DNA from: an uncultured Bacteroides sp.
GTDB taxonomy: Bacteria; Bacteroidota; Bacteroidia; Bacteroidales; Bacteroidaceae
Direction: 5' to 3'
NCBI GenBank assembly: GCA_947074295.1
Contig: CAMTPC010000020.1
Coordinates: 1-37,480, forward strand
DNA: 37,480 bases
The notes under the pieces are model-generated. The model worked only from the letters and a program-made list of their open reading frames with translations. It was not told where the DNA came from and ran no database searches. This document shows positions 16,690-25,727 of this stretch, piece after piece; the first letter of the stretch is position 1; each line of letters opens with the position of its first letter. Position numbers and translations under genes: made by a program.

Positions 16690-18210
16690 TTATTGATGTT
16701 GATCGCGGAGCAAATCATTAACAGTCTTCACTGGATTAAATGTAGAGAGTGGCACTTCTACAAAAACAGTATTCCAATCACTCATAGCGCCATTCCATAG
16801 ACCAGGCAATTCGAGAGCCTTCAATTCCTTACCACTTTTTGATTTCAGTGAAATGAAACCCGTTGCAGGATCTGTATATTTCGTTAAGTCAAACTTCTCA
16901 CCTTTATAATTGCGTACCGCGCATACCAAATCCACCGGGTTAAAGTGAGTACCATTTTCGAACATCGCCTTTTTATCGGGGTCGTTCATATCAATCTGCG
17001 AACTTTCTAGTATTTGCAAAGAGATGGTGCCGTCAGCGTTGTAAGCCAAGAAAGGTCCGCCACCAGGTTCACCCACATTTTTCACCATTCCACAAACGCG
17101 CATTGGGCGATTCAGTTTCTCTTTTAGATAAATGATGAGTTCGGCATCTTCTAAGTTCTTCGTCTCAGGATTCTTACAGAATAGCTTCTTTTGTAAGAAC
17201 TGCAACATCTCCATCACTTGTTCTTGTGAATATTTACCGCTATCAAGTAGTTCTAAATATTCAAATGCCTGTTTCTGCAAACCCACCAATACACCTGCGA
17301 TCAGTTTCTTATACCGCACCGTATCATTTTTCAGACGGTCGGGAACCACGTTATCAATATTCTTAATAAAAATCACGTCGCCTTCCAGATCGTTTAGATT
17401 TTCAATCAGTGCTCCATGTCCACCTGGACGGAAAAGAATCTCACCATTTTTCTCGCGGAATGGTTCATTGTCCATATCCACAGCGATGGTGTCTGTTGAA
17501 GGCTTTTGTTCAGAGAAACTGATATTGTACTCTACACCAAATTCTTTTGCATAAACACTCGCATTATCCTCTACTAAAGATTCAAACATAGTACGATGTT
17601 CGGGCGAAACGGTAAAATGCACATTTACTTTTCCATCATCACCACAAGCATAAAGAGCACCTTCCACCAAATGCTCTTCTAACGGCGTGCGAGCCCCATT
17701 GGGATAATTGTGAAACAACAATAAGCCTTTTGGCAATAAGCCATAACCCAAACCATCGGCATCAAGCAGCATTCCTACTATCTTTTTATACTCACCATCA
17801 GCCATCAAAGTCGGAATATCCTGATTGAAATGACGTAGACAAGCCGAGTTAAGATCCTTATAAAAAGCAAACTTATTGATATTATCAAAGAAAGCTTGTT
17901 CGAATTTTGATTCAGGTGCATTGTATGGAGCATCTAGAAATTCAAAAAGATTCTTGAACATACGGCTAGCTGCACCCGATGCAGGTACGAATTTCAAGAT
18001 TGTGTTGCCTGCATTGCAATAAGCATCCCATCCAGAAAGAAAAACATTTTCTTCTTCTTCAGTTGGTTTTAAAATACCTTTTTCTATAGAGGCAGCAGCT
18101 TTCAGACTTAAAAATGGGAATCCTTTTACGAAATCAGCTAATTGTGTGGCAATCTGTTGTTCAGAAATACCCTTTGCAGCCAATTGTGCTTTGTCTTGGG
18201 GTGTCATCAT
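16690..18210 (-). CDS. DUF4301 family protein, possible nucleotidyltransferase fold
   Basis: This 506-residue cytoplasmic protein is of the DUF4301 type found in Bacteroidota; its function is not established. Motifs in order resemble UDP-sugar pyrophosphorylases: a glycine/serine-rich loop PASGAASRM (76-84) where the nucleotide loop lies; FSEQK (232-236); RPGGHGALIENLNDL (261-275), like the PPGHGD/PDGNGG motif; FIKNIDNV (281-288), like the SNIDN/CVDN motif; NVGEPGGGPF (378-387); and a C-terminal FNPVKTVNDLL (491-501). I infer a GT-A-like nucleotidyltransferase or a relative that lost catalysis. The substrate is unknown. The start may be the first or second Met (18210 or 18207). It is monocistronic, with its own strong terminator. 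Confidence 0.75.
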   Translation of the reverse strand: MMTPQDKAQLAAKGISEQQIATQLADFVKGFPFLSLKAAASIEKGILKPTEEEENVFLSGWDAYCNAGNTILKFVPASGAASRMFKNLFEFLDAPYNAPESKFEQAFFDNINKFAFYKDLNSACLRHFNQDIPTLMADGEYKKIVGMLLDADGLGYGLLPKGLLLFHNYPNGARTPLEEHLVEGALYACGDDGKVNVHFTVSPEHRTMFESLVEDNASVYAKEFGVEYNISFSEQKPSTDTIAVDMDNEPFREKNGEILFRPGGHGALIENLNDLEGDVIFIKNIDNVVPDRLKNDTVRYKKLIAGVLVGLQKQAFEYLELLDSGKYSQEQVMEMLQFLQKKLFCKNPETKNLEDAELIIYLKEKLNRPMRVCGMVKNVGEPGGGPFLAYNADGTISLQILESSQIDMNDPDKKAMFENGTHFNPVDLVCAVRNYKGEKFDLTKYTDPATGFISLKSKSGKELKALELPGLWNGAMSDWNTVFVEVPLSTFNPVKTVNDLLRDQHQ

Positions 18211-18237
18211 AATATATCTCGTTTTTTAATTGATGCC

Positions 18238-18245
18238 CAAAAATA
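18238..18245 (-). promoter_or_regulatory. Candidate -7 element for the DUF4301 gene
   Basis: TATTTTTG on the minus strand fits TAnnTTTG and predicts a leader of about 20 nt. The -33 region is not recognisable. Confidence 0.3.
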
Positions 18246-18327
18246 CAAAATGTTTTCACTTATGCATTTTACTTATTAAAAAAAAACTAATTTTACCGCA
18301 TAATAATCCACATTAATATTTACAACG

Positions 18328-20550
18328 ATGGATGAAATACCTTTTTTCACAGAAGCAGAAAAGGCTGAACTTGCCATTCTTTATAAGAAGCTATATCAGT
18401 CTGCCGGCGATAGCATCACAAAGAAACACATTCGCGACCTTAAAAAATATATTACAGCTGGAGCTGTAGAAAAAAAGCTAAAACGCAATAATTTCGGTAT
18501 TAATCCGATTATTCGCGATTTACATACAGCACTTATTGTATCCGAAGAAATAGGGATGAAAGGTGCTTGTCTCGTAGGAATCATGCTTCACGAGCTCGTC
18601 AAGACTGACATTTTATCAATAGACCAAGTACACAAGGAATTTGGCGAAGAGGCCGAAACTATCATCAAAGGATTGGTAAAAACCAATGAACTTTATACTA
18701 AGAGTCCAGCTATAGAGTCCGAAAACTTCCGTAATCTTCTTCTTTCTTTTGCTGAGGATATGCGCGTCATTCTTATTATGATTGCCGATCGTGTCAATTT
18801 GATGCGACAAATCCGACAAACAGACAATGAAGAAGACCGCAACAAGGTTGCCAATGAGGCTGCTTATCTCTATGCGCCCTTAGCGCATAAGCTAGGACTA
18901 TACAAGTTGAAGTCTGAGCTCGAAGATCTCTCCTTGAAATATTCCAATCGCGAAGTTTATACATCGATTAAGGAAAAGCTCAACGAGACAAAGGCTTCAC
19001 GCGATCGATATATCGCTGCTTTCATTGATCCTATAAAGAAGAAAGTGGAAGCAGCAGGATTGAAGTTTGACATAAAAGGTCGCACTAAATCCATCCACTC
19101 CATTTGGAATAAGATACAGAAGCAAAAGACCCCCTTTGAAGGTATATATGACCTTTTTGCCATCCGCATCATACTCGATTCTGACCCTGATAAAGAGAAA
19201 CAAGAGTGCTGGCAAGCCTACTCTATCGTCACCGATATGTATCAACCCAATCCGAAACGCCTACGCGATTGGCTTTCTATCCCTAAAAGTAATGGATACG
19301 AATCGCTTCACATCACAGTGATGGGACCAGACGGGAAATGGGTAGAAGTACAGATTCGTACACGCCGCATGGACGAAATTGCCGAGCGAGGACTCGCGGC
19401 ACATTGGCGCTATAAAGGCATTAAAGGCGAAAGTGGACTGGACGAATGGCTGACATCGGTGCGCGAAGCCTTAGAAAATTCGGACAGTGACTCGCTACAG
19501 GTGATGGATCAGTTTAAAATGGATCTTTACGAAGACGAAGTATTTGTTTTTACACCAAAGGGCGATCTGTTCAAACTGCCCAAAGGAGCTACTGTACTCG
19601 ACTTTGCCTTTCATATTCACTCAAAACTAGGCAGTAAATGCATCGGTGCCAAAGTCAATGGCAAGAACGTACAATTGAAATATAAGCTAGTAAGTGGTGA
19701 TCAGGTGGAAATCATGACTTCCAATACTCAGACACCAAAACAAGACTGGCTCAATATAGTAACTACCTCAAAGGCACGCACTAAGATAAAGCAGACTTTA
19801 AAGGAAATGGCGGCTCGCCAATTCGAATTTGCCAAAGAAACACTGGAGCGTAAATTCAAGAACCGAAAGATAGATTACGATGAAGGTACCATGATGCGCC
19901 TCATCAAAAGACTGGGATATAAAGTAGTTACTGAATTCTATCAAGCCATAGCCGATGGATATATAGATGTCAATGAGTTGCTAGATAAATATATAGAGCA
20001 ACAAAAGCGTGAAAACGATCCGCATGAGGATATACAGTATCGCAGCGCCGAAGGATATAATCTGCAGCCACAAGCATTTGACGAAACCAATGGTTCCAAA
20101 GAGGATGTGTTGGTAATCGATCAGAACCTGAAAGGTTTGGAGTTTACCCTTGCCAAATGCTGCAACCCCATTTACGGTGATGATGTATTCGGATTTGTAT
20201 CCGTATCAGGTGGTATTAAGATTCACCGAAACGATTGTCCTAACGCTGCTCAGATGCGCCAGCGCTTCGGGTATCGTTTTGTGAAGGCACGCTGGGCGGG
20301 CAAGTCGCAAGGGCGTCAATATCCCATCACGCTGCGTGTGGTAGGACACGATGATATAGGTATAGTTACCAATATCACTTCTATCATTTCTAAAGAGAAT
20401 GATATCACACTTCGCTCGATAGGAATAGATTCGCACGATGGTTTATTCTCTGGTACGCTTACCATTATGGTTGGTGACACGGGGCGTCTTGAGACGTTAA
20501 TCAAAAAACTTCGCACCGTGAAGGGCGTTAAGCAGGTTAGCAGAAACTAA
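18328..20550 (+). CDS. RelA/SpoT family (p)ppGpp synthetase with degenerate hydrolase site
   Basis: This long RSH stringent-response protein has 740 residues. The N-terminal HD region (about 25-195) keeps the fold, but the motifs are altered. The canonical HDVVEDT reads HELVKTD (88-94), and ADRLHNMR reads ADRVNLMR (153-160), so the HD aspartate, the ED pair and the late Asn are all changed. The synthetase domain (about 225-365) looks intact, with GRTKSIHSI, DLFAIRII and PKSNGYESLHITV. The charge motif before it is RLRD (311-314), the basic type associated with bifunctional Rel. TGS (about 402-465), a Cys-containing region (CCNP, 611-614; HRNDC) and a C-terminal ACT domain (about 665-738) follow. 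It is likely a synthetase-only enzyme. dgkA follows after 14 nt. Confidence 0.92.
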   Translation: MDEIPFFTEAEKAELAILYKKLYQSAGDSITKKHIRDLKKYITAGAVEKKLKRNNFGINPIIRDLHTALIVSEEIGMKGACLVGIMLHELVKTDILSIDQVHKEFGEEAETIIKGLVKTNELYTKSPAIESENFRNLLLSFAEDMRVILIMIADRVNLMRQIRQTDNEEDRNKVANEAAYLYAPLAHKLGLYKLKSELEDLSLKYSNREVYTSIKEKLNETKASRDRYIAAFIDPIKKKVEAAGLKFDIKGRTKSIHSIWNKIQKQKTPFEGIYDLFAIRIILDSDPDKEKQECWQAYSIVTDMYQPNPKRLRDWLSIPKSNGYESLHITVMGPDGKWVEVQIRTRRMDEIAERGLAAHWRYKGIKGESGLDEWLTSVREALENSDSDSLQVMDQFKMDLYEDEVFVFTPKGDLFKLPKGATVLDFAFHIHSKLGSKCIGAKVNGKNVQLKYKLVSGDQVEIMTSNTQTPKQDWLNIVTTSKARTKIKQTLKEMAARQFEFAKETLERKFKNRKIDYDEGTMMRLIKRLGYKVVTEFYQAIADGYIDVNELLDKYIEQQKRENDPHEDIQYRSAEGYNLQPQAFDETNGSKEDVLVIDQNLKGLEFTLAKCCNPIYGDDVFGFVSVSGGIKIHRNDCPNAAQMRQRFGYRFVKARWAGKSQGRQYPITLRVVGHDDIGIVTNITSIISKENDITLRSIGIDSHDGLFSGTLTIMVGDTGRLETLIKKLRTVKGVKQVSRN

Positions 20551-20564
20551 ATAATCACAGAGAT

Positions 20565-20945
20565 ATGGAAAATAATAGTTTTGATCCGAAAAAGCGGATA
20601 AAGAGCTTTAACTATGCGGGACGAGGCGTAAAGTTTTTCGTTAGCCGCGAGCAGAATGCATGGATTCATATCACCGTTGCCGCTTTCACTATTTTTGCCG
20701 GATTCTTTTTTGGCATCAATCGTATGGAGTGGATAGCTGTGATCTTCTGTATCGGACTGGTTTTGTCTGCCGAAGGATTTAATACTGCCATCGAATATCT
20801 CTGCAATGTCGTTTCACCCCAGTGGAACGAAGACATTGGGCGAGTCAAGGATGTGGCGGCAGGTAGCGTATTAATTTGTGCTATCGCCGCGGGCATCATT
20901 GGTCTCGTCATTTTTATACCTTATATTATTGACTATTTCTTCTGA
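20565..20945 (+). CDS. dgkA: Diacylglycerol kinase (DgkA family; possibly undecaprenol kinase)
   Basis: This small inner-membrane lipid kinase has 126 residues and three membrane segments (about 33-50, 55-75, 98-122). The family signature is AEGFNTAIEYLCN (68-80) followed by IGRVKDVAAGSVL, which corresponds to the E. coli DgkA segment with the catalytic Glu and the GRAKD motif. It would phosphorylate diacylglycerol released by envelope-glycan synthesis, or undecaprenol as in Gram-positive homologues; the sequence alone does not decide. It sits 14 nt after the RelA/SpoT gene and 32 nt before the fucosidase gene, apparently in one operon. Confidence 0.92.
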   Translation: MENNSFDPKKRIKSFNYAGRGVKFFVSREQNAWIHITVAAFTIFAGFFFGINRMEWIAVIFCIGLVLSAEGFNTAIEYLCNVVSPQWNEDIGRVKDVAAGSVLICAIAAGIIGLVIFIPYIIDYFF

Positions 20946-20977
20946 ATCTGTAAACCGAAAAAAACATTCTGATACAC

Positions 20978-23431
20978 ATGAAACACCATCCTCTAAAGCC
21001 ATTCTTACTCCTCTACACACTTCTTAGTGCCATTCCTTGTTTGCTTTTTGCACAACAAAGAAGCAAGACCCCTTCTGAATCCTTATTTTATCTTTCGCCA
21101 GCCACTCAATGGGAAGAGACTTTACCACTAGGCAATGGTCGGTTGGGAATGATGCCCGACGGTGGTATCCATCAGGAACGCATCGTGCTCAACGAAATCA
21201 GCATGTGGAGTGGATCTGTAGCCGACTATCGCAATCCAGAAGCTTCTAAATCTCTATCACAGATTCGTCAGCTACTATTCGAAGGCAAGAATAAGGAAGC
21301 ACAAGAGTTGATGTACACTAGTTTCGTACCTCGGAAACCCGAAAAAGGTGGTACATATGGTGCATATCAAATGTTGGCCAATCTGGACATTACTTACTTT
21401 TATACCGATTCTGCTTCAACTGATATCTATGAGCGAGGCCTGGATTTACGAACAGGAACGGCCTACACCGACTTCTCAAAGGATAATTATCAATACAAGC
21501 GCGATTATTTTGTATCACGCACCAAGGACGTGATGCTGATACATCTTGCAACCAATCATCCTGATGGACTACACTTTAAGACCTCTATCAACCGTCCCAC
21601 CACAGATAATACTCCTTCACAAGTGGCCATCGTCAATACACAAGGCGAGCTGGAGCTTACAGGTACACTAGATAGTGGTGTAGAAGGAATTCCAGGTATA
21701 GCTTACGCCACTTATGCCGACGTAACGATGGTTGGCGATAGAGGCAGTAAGATTATAGGAACCAATAGTATTAGTATTGAGGGGGCTAGTGAAGCTTGGA
21801 TTGTGATTTCTGCAGCCACTTCATTCTTTGAAAACGATAAATACAAAGAAAAAGCACTCGCCCTTCTCGATCAGGTGATGCAAAATAGCTTCGAACCATT
21901 GACACAAGAGGCTATTCATGACTATCAAACACTATACAATCGTGCCCAACTACACATAGATGGAAATCCAGCATTGATGAACCTGCCTACAGATCAACGC
22001 ATTATAAATTTTCAGCTTACTGACGATCCTTCATTGGCAGCACTATATTACAACTATGGGCGCTATCTTCTTATCAGTTCTACGCGTCCAGGATCGTTGC
22101 CCCCCAATCTTCAGGGTCTTTGGGCCAATGATATAGGCACTCCCTGGAATGGCGATTATCACACCAATATCAACGTACAGATGAACCATTGGCCCGTGGA
22201 ACCGGGCAATCTGTCCGAGCTACACTTACCTCTTGTCGAACTAACCAAAGGTTTGGTGAAAAGTGGCGAAGAAACGGCAAAGGCTTTTTATGGAGATGAC
22301 GCCCAAGGCTGGGTGGCACATATGATGACTAATGTGTGGCAATATACAGCCCCCGGCGAACATCCGTCATGGGGAGCTACTAATACGGGTGGTGCTTGGC
22401 TGTGCGCCCATCTATGGGAACATTATCTCTATACCCAAGACAAGGAATACCTAGCTTATATCTATCCTACGCTCAAAGGTGCATCCGAGTTCTTCCTTTC
22501 TACAATGGTGATCGATCCCAATACGGGATTACTTGTCACTGCACCTTCTTCCTCGCCCGAGAACGAGTTTTTTGTAGGTAATGACAGAACACCTATAAGC
22601 ATATGTATGGGACCTGCCATGGATACACAGTTGGTAAAAGAACTTTTCTCCAATGTGATAGAGGCATCCAGAGTGCTAAATAAAGATGGTAGTTATCGCA
22701 AAGCCCTAGAAAAGGCGTATAAGAAATTGCCCAATGATAAAATCAGCGAGAATGGCTACCTGATGGAATGGCTCGAAGACTATGAAGAGGTGGACAAACA
22801 CCATCGTCACGTTTCTCACTTGTATGGCTTGCATCCAGGAAATCAGATATCAGTGGAGGGAACACCCCAGCTGGCTGAAGCTTGCCGCGCCACCCTCAAT
22901 CGTCGCGGAGATGGTGGTACAGGGTGGAGCCGGGCATGGAAGATCAACTTCTGGGCCAGGCTAGGCGATGGTAATCGTGCTTATCAACTATTCAAAAGCC
23001 TGTTGATGCCAGCCTATACTCCTGAGAATCCCTATCAGCATGGCAGTGGCACGTTCCCCAATTTATTTTGTTCACATCCGCCATTCCAGATAGATGGTAA
23101 TTGGGGCGGAACGGCAGGCATTAGCGAAATGCTGATTCAAAGTCAGGATGGATATATACACCTACTCCCTGCCCTACCCGAAGCTTGGCAAAGCGGCTCA
23201 TTAAAAGGTTTCAGAGTTCGCGGTGGCGCGACTATTGATTTGAGCTGGGAGGCGGGTAAGGTGATGCAAATGACGATTATTCCAGATCAATCGGGCGAAT
23301 TCTACCTTAAGAATCCTTCACCTGGGAAGGATATAAATATCCGATACTCTGATAAAACTGTAAAAAGCAATAAAGATAAAGTTCGCTTAAAGCTTACGGC
23401 AGGCGAAAAAGCTTATATCACGCTTCAGTAG
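20978..23431 (+). CDS. GH95 alpha-L-fucosidase (exported)
   Basis: This secreted glycoside hydrolase of 817 residues has a cleavable signal peptide (about 1-25, ending LLFAQ). The GH95 N-terminal domain begins TQWEETLPLGNGRLGMM (43-59) with NEISMWSG (72-79). The (alpha/alpha)6 domain holds residues matching those described for Bifidobacterium AfcA: HTNINVQMN (N397, N399), SPEN (E528, proposed general acid) and QIDGNWG (D706). The family removes terminal alpha-1,2-linked L-fucose; some members act on L-galactose. The mature protein is probably periplasmic, since no lipobox is visible. No SusC/SusD pair or other glycan genes are nearby. It lies 32 nt behind dgkA, and its 3' end converges on the MFS gene with 21 nt between. 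Confidence 0.92.
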   Translation: MKHHPLKPFLLLYTLLSAIPCLLFAQQRSKTPSESLFYLSPATQWEETLPLGNGRLGMMPDGGIHQERIVLNEISMWSGSVADYRNPEASKSLSQIRQLLFEGKNKEAQELMYTSFVPRKPEKGGTYGAYQMLANLDITYFYTDSASTDIYERGLDLRTGTAYTDFSKDNYQYKRDYFVSRTKDVMLIHLATNHPDGLHFKTSINRPTTDNTPSQVAIVNTQGELELTGTLDSGVEGIPGIAYATYADVTMVGDRGSKIIGTNSISIEGASEAWIVISAATSFFENDKYKEKALALLDQVMQNSFEPLTQEAIHDYQTLYNRAQLHIDGNPALMNLPTDQRIINFQLTDDPSLAALYYNYGRYLLISSTRPGSLPPNLQGLWANDIGTPWNGDYHTNINVQMNHWPVEPGNLSELHLPLVELTKGLVKSGEETAKAFYGDDAQGWVAHMMTNVWQYTAPGEHPSWGATNTGGAWLCAHLWEHYLYTQDKEYLAYIYPTLKGASEFFLSTMVIDPNTGLLVTAPSSSPENEFFVGNDRTPISICMGPAMDTQLVKELFSNVIEASRVLNKDGSYRKALEKAYKKLPNDKISENGYLMEWLEDYEEVDKHHRHVSHLYGLHPGNQISVEGTPQLAEACRATLNRRGDGGTGWSRAWKINFWARLGDGNRAYQLFKSLLMPAYTPENPYQHGSGTFPNLFCSHPPFQIDGNWGGTAGISEMLIQSQDGYIHLLPALPEAWQSGSLKGFRVRGGATIDLSWEAGKVMQMTIIPDQSGEFYLKNPSPGKDINIRYSDKTVKSNKDKVRLKLTAGEKAYITLQ

Positions 23432-23452
23432 CTATAACCGAAGCCACTTAAA

Positions 23453-24607
23453 TCATCGGATGCGCATGCGCTTGAAGTATTGGTAAGTGATGAGTAAGAA
23501 GAATAGCAGAGAAGCAACAATCGTTATGCGCCCCCATGTCAATGCCAAAGATAATGTTGCATGATCTAATAGGTGACATGTAACAGCTATACCGGCAGTT
23601 ATACCAGTTTGCCAAGCCAAGAAATGGGTAGTGAGCACGGTGCCTCGCTGACAGTGCTGGGACAGTTTGATGAAAACCATCAGAAACTCAGGACTGACCA
23701 AACCTAAACCCAAACCTAATAAGAAGGGAGGAATATAGTCTGGAATCATGTCGAAAAGCAACAATGAAAGCAGCATCAATATCAATCCTGTGGTTATTGC
23801 CATATACGATTTATCGTTGTTGAAACACAATCGGTATAAGAATAAAGCCAACGGGAATCCTAATGCTACAAAGGTGTAGAATGGGAAATCAATACTGAGC
23901 AATTCGATATTGCATGAATGATGGTGAAAAACGGGCAGCAATAACCCTGGCACAAAAGCGATGCCCATCAAATTGATGGCAGGCAACCACCCTCTAACCA
24001 AAATGAAGCGGTCGGTAGAACAGAAGCAAGTTACTAATGGTGCTCTGAAAGGTACATAAAGCCGGGCAATAAAGAAAAGACCAACAAATCCCGTTATGAT
24101 AGAAACAAGAATCAGTTTATCATAACTATACCATTGATAGAGCCATACACCTAAAGCTGCACCTATATACATGCCCATTCGGAGTATCCACGAAAAGGTG
24201 ATATTACCGTAGCTACGCATTCCCGACTGAATGGTATCGATGGCAAGCGTTATAGAAGCTACAGTACCCATACCCACAAAGACTCCCTGCAAAGTGCAGA
24301 GAGCCAATAATTGGGGATATGTATCTACAATATAGTAGGCAAATATAGTCAAAAGCATACCCAAGAATGAAAACAGGCATACCCTTTTCCTCTTATATGC
24401 GTCTATCAGATATGCATGGAAAGGTCCAACAAGAAACATGCCTAGAGTCAGCATCAGAAACATTAAACCAGTTTGTGATACGGGCAAGTCTAACCGTTCG
24501 GCCATTTCCAACGGAGAGACCGGAAAGAGCATGTACAGTGACACAAAAAAAAGAAAATTAGCTATACACACTCGCATAAAATGGATGCTACTCGGCTTAT
24601 TAGGCAT
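23453..24607 (-). CDS. Major facilitator superfamily transporter
   Basis: This hydrophobic inner-membrane protein of 384 residues has about 12 predicted membrane spans and the two-halves layout of the MFS. The loop between spans 2 and 3 reads HAYLIDAYKRKRV, a variant of the MFS motif A (GxxxDRxGRR). The long central region around 185-205 separates the halves. The substrate cannot be read from sequence. It begins 9 nt after panB on the same strand, so it is co-transcribed with pantoate synthesis. Transport of a pantothenate-pathway compound is a guess from context only; a drug or sugar exporter is equally possible. Confidence 0.8.
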   Translation of the reverse strand: MPNKPSSIHFMRVCIANFLFFVSLYMLFPVSPLEMAERLDLPVSQTGLMFLMLTLGMFLVGPFHAYLIDAYKRKRVCLFSFLGMLLTIFAYYIVDTYPQLLALCTLQGVFVGMGTVASITLAIDTIQSGMRSYGNITFSWILRMGMYIGAALGVWLYQWYSYDKLILVSIITGFVGLFFIARLYVPFRAPLVTCFCSTDRFILVRGWLPAINLMGIAFVPGLLLPVFHHHSCNIELLSIDFPFYTFVALGFPLALFLYRLCFNNDKSYMAITTGLILMLLSLLLFDMIPDYIPPFLLGLGLGLVSPEFLMVFIKLSQHCQRGTVLTTHFLAWQTGITAGIAVTCHLLDHATLSLALTWGRITIVASLLFFLLITYQYFKRMRIR

Positions 24608-24616
24608 AAAAACTTA

Positions 24617-25438
24617 TTAATACTGTTCTTTCTCGTTGGGGAAGAAGCAATTCTTCACATCAGACACGTAGCGACTGATAGCATCAGTCATAATCGTATT
24701 AAGGTCGGCATAGCGACGTAGAAAACGTGGGCGGAAACCATTGTTCATGCCTAGCATATCTTGCACTACAAGCACCTGACCATCAACTTCACCACCAGCA
24801 CCGATACCGATTACAGGAATAGTCAGTTCGCTAGCCACACGCGCTGCCAATGTTGCAGGAATCTTTTCCAAAACGATGGCAAAGCATCCCGCATCCTCTA
24901 GGAGGTGTGCATCTTTAATCAGCTTCTCGGCTTCGGCTTCGTCCTTGGCACGCACTGTATAAGTGCCATATTTATTAATCGATTGTGGCATTAGTCCCAG
25001 ATGCCCCATTACTGGGATACCCGCACTCAGAATGCGCTTCACTGTATCGATGATTTCTTCTCCACCTTCTAATTTTAGAGCATCAGCATGGCTCTCCTTC
25101 ATGATACGAATAGCAGAAGCCAAACCTTCCATTTCATTTCCCTGATAGGAACCGAAAGGCATATCAACTACCACCATTGCACGTTTTACTCCACGCACCA
25201 CTGACTTACCATGATAAATCATCTGATCTAGGGTGATAGGAAGTGTAGTAACATTACCAGCCATCACGTTTGAAGCCGAGTCACCAACCAAGATTACATC
25301 AATACCTGCACCATCGACAATCTGAGCCATCGTATAATCATAAGCCGTGAGCATAGATATTTTCTCACCCCTTTCCTTCATCTCAATGAGGCGATGGGTA
25401 GTCACTTTTCTTTTATCGTCTGATATATAACCAGTCAT
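24617..25438 (-). CDS. panB: 3-methyl-2-oxobutanoate hydroxymethyltransferase
   Basis: This enzyme makes ketopantoate from alpha-ketoisovalerate and 5,10-methylene-THF, the first step toward pantothenate and CoA. The protein is 273 residues, the usual PanB size. Motifs: [21 protein letters not shown], the metal-binding VGDSASNV and [18 protein letters not shown], the catalytic Glu in [10 protein letters not shown], and [16 protein letters not shown] chose the ATG at 25438. An in-frame ATG at 25522 would add 28 unrelated residues, and the -7 element at 25478-25471 lies inside that extension, so the longer form would not be transcribed from it. No panC or panD is beside it. The MFS gene follows at 9 nt. 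Confidence 0.94.
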   Translation of the reverse strand: MTGYISDDKRKVTTHRLIEMKERGEKISMLTAYDYTMAQIVDGAGIDVILVGDSASNVMAGNVTTLPITLDQMIYHGKSVVRGVKRAMVVVDMPFGSYQGNEMEGLASAIRIMKESHADALKLEGGEEIIDTVKRILSAGIPVMGHLGLMPQSINKYGTYTVRAKDEAEAEKLIKDAHLLEDAGCFAIVLEKIPATLAARVASELTIPVIGIGAGGEVDGQVLVVQDMLGMNNGFRPRFLRRYADLNTIMTDAISRYVSDVKNCFFPNEKEQY

Positions 25439-25470
25439 ATCTATTGTTTGTTTAATTGAAAAATAGAGTG

Positions 25471-25478
25471 CAAAATTA
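25471..25478 (-). promoter_or_regulatory. Candidate -7 element for panB-MFS
   Basis: TAATTTTG on the minus strand fits TAnnTTTG and gives a leader of about 26 nt. The -33 position reads TATG instead of TTTG. Confidence 0.42.
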
Positions 25479-25637
25479 TAATAAATAGAATGGATAACAT
25501 AGACATTTAGAATATGAAACAAATATTAAGTGTTTATTATCTATTCATCTGTCTTAATTTTCTCTATTTTGCACTAAAATTACTCTATATTCTTTTATCC
25601 TGTTTTTATAATAATCTCTTCTGCCAATGATAAAGCC

Positions 25638-25727
25638 AGCCTTGACAATATAGCACTCCATGCTTGCCGCGGTGAGTGAGGCTAATTAACCTGGACACTA
25701 GGGTTGATTACGAAGCTGAGCAAGGCT
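25638..25727 (+). ncRNA. Candidate structured RNA or dispersed intergenic element
   Basis: An outer stem AGCCTTG/CAAGGCT (25638-25644 with 25721-25727) encloses two hairpins: CACTC/GAGTG (25654-25658 with 25674-25678) and TAATTAACCT/GGGTTGATTA (25683-25692 with 25701-25710, 8-nt loop). The two non-Watson-Crick pairs of the latter are G-U on the plus strand and A-C on the minus, favouring a plus-strand RNA. A weak hairpin plus T-run (25776-25794) lies downstream on the plus strand. No promoter is convincing, and I recognise no known riboswitch class. Confidence 0.25.

Noticed and set aside
18328..20550. Calling the RSH gene spoT
   Set aside because: The hydrolase motifs expected of SpoT are altered at several key positions, so a hydrolase-based name would mislead.
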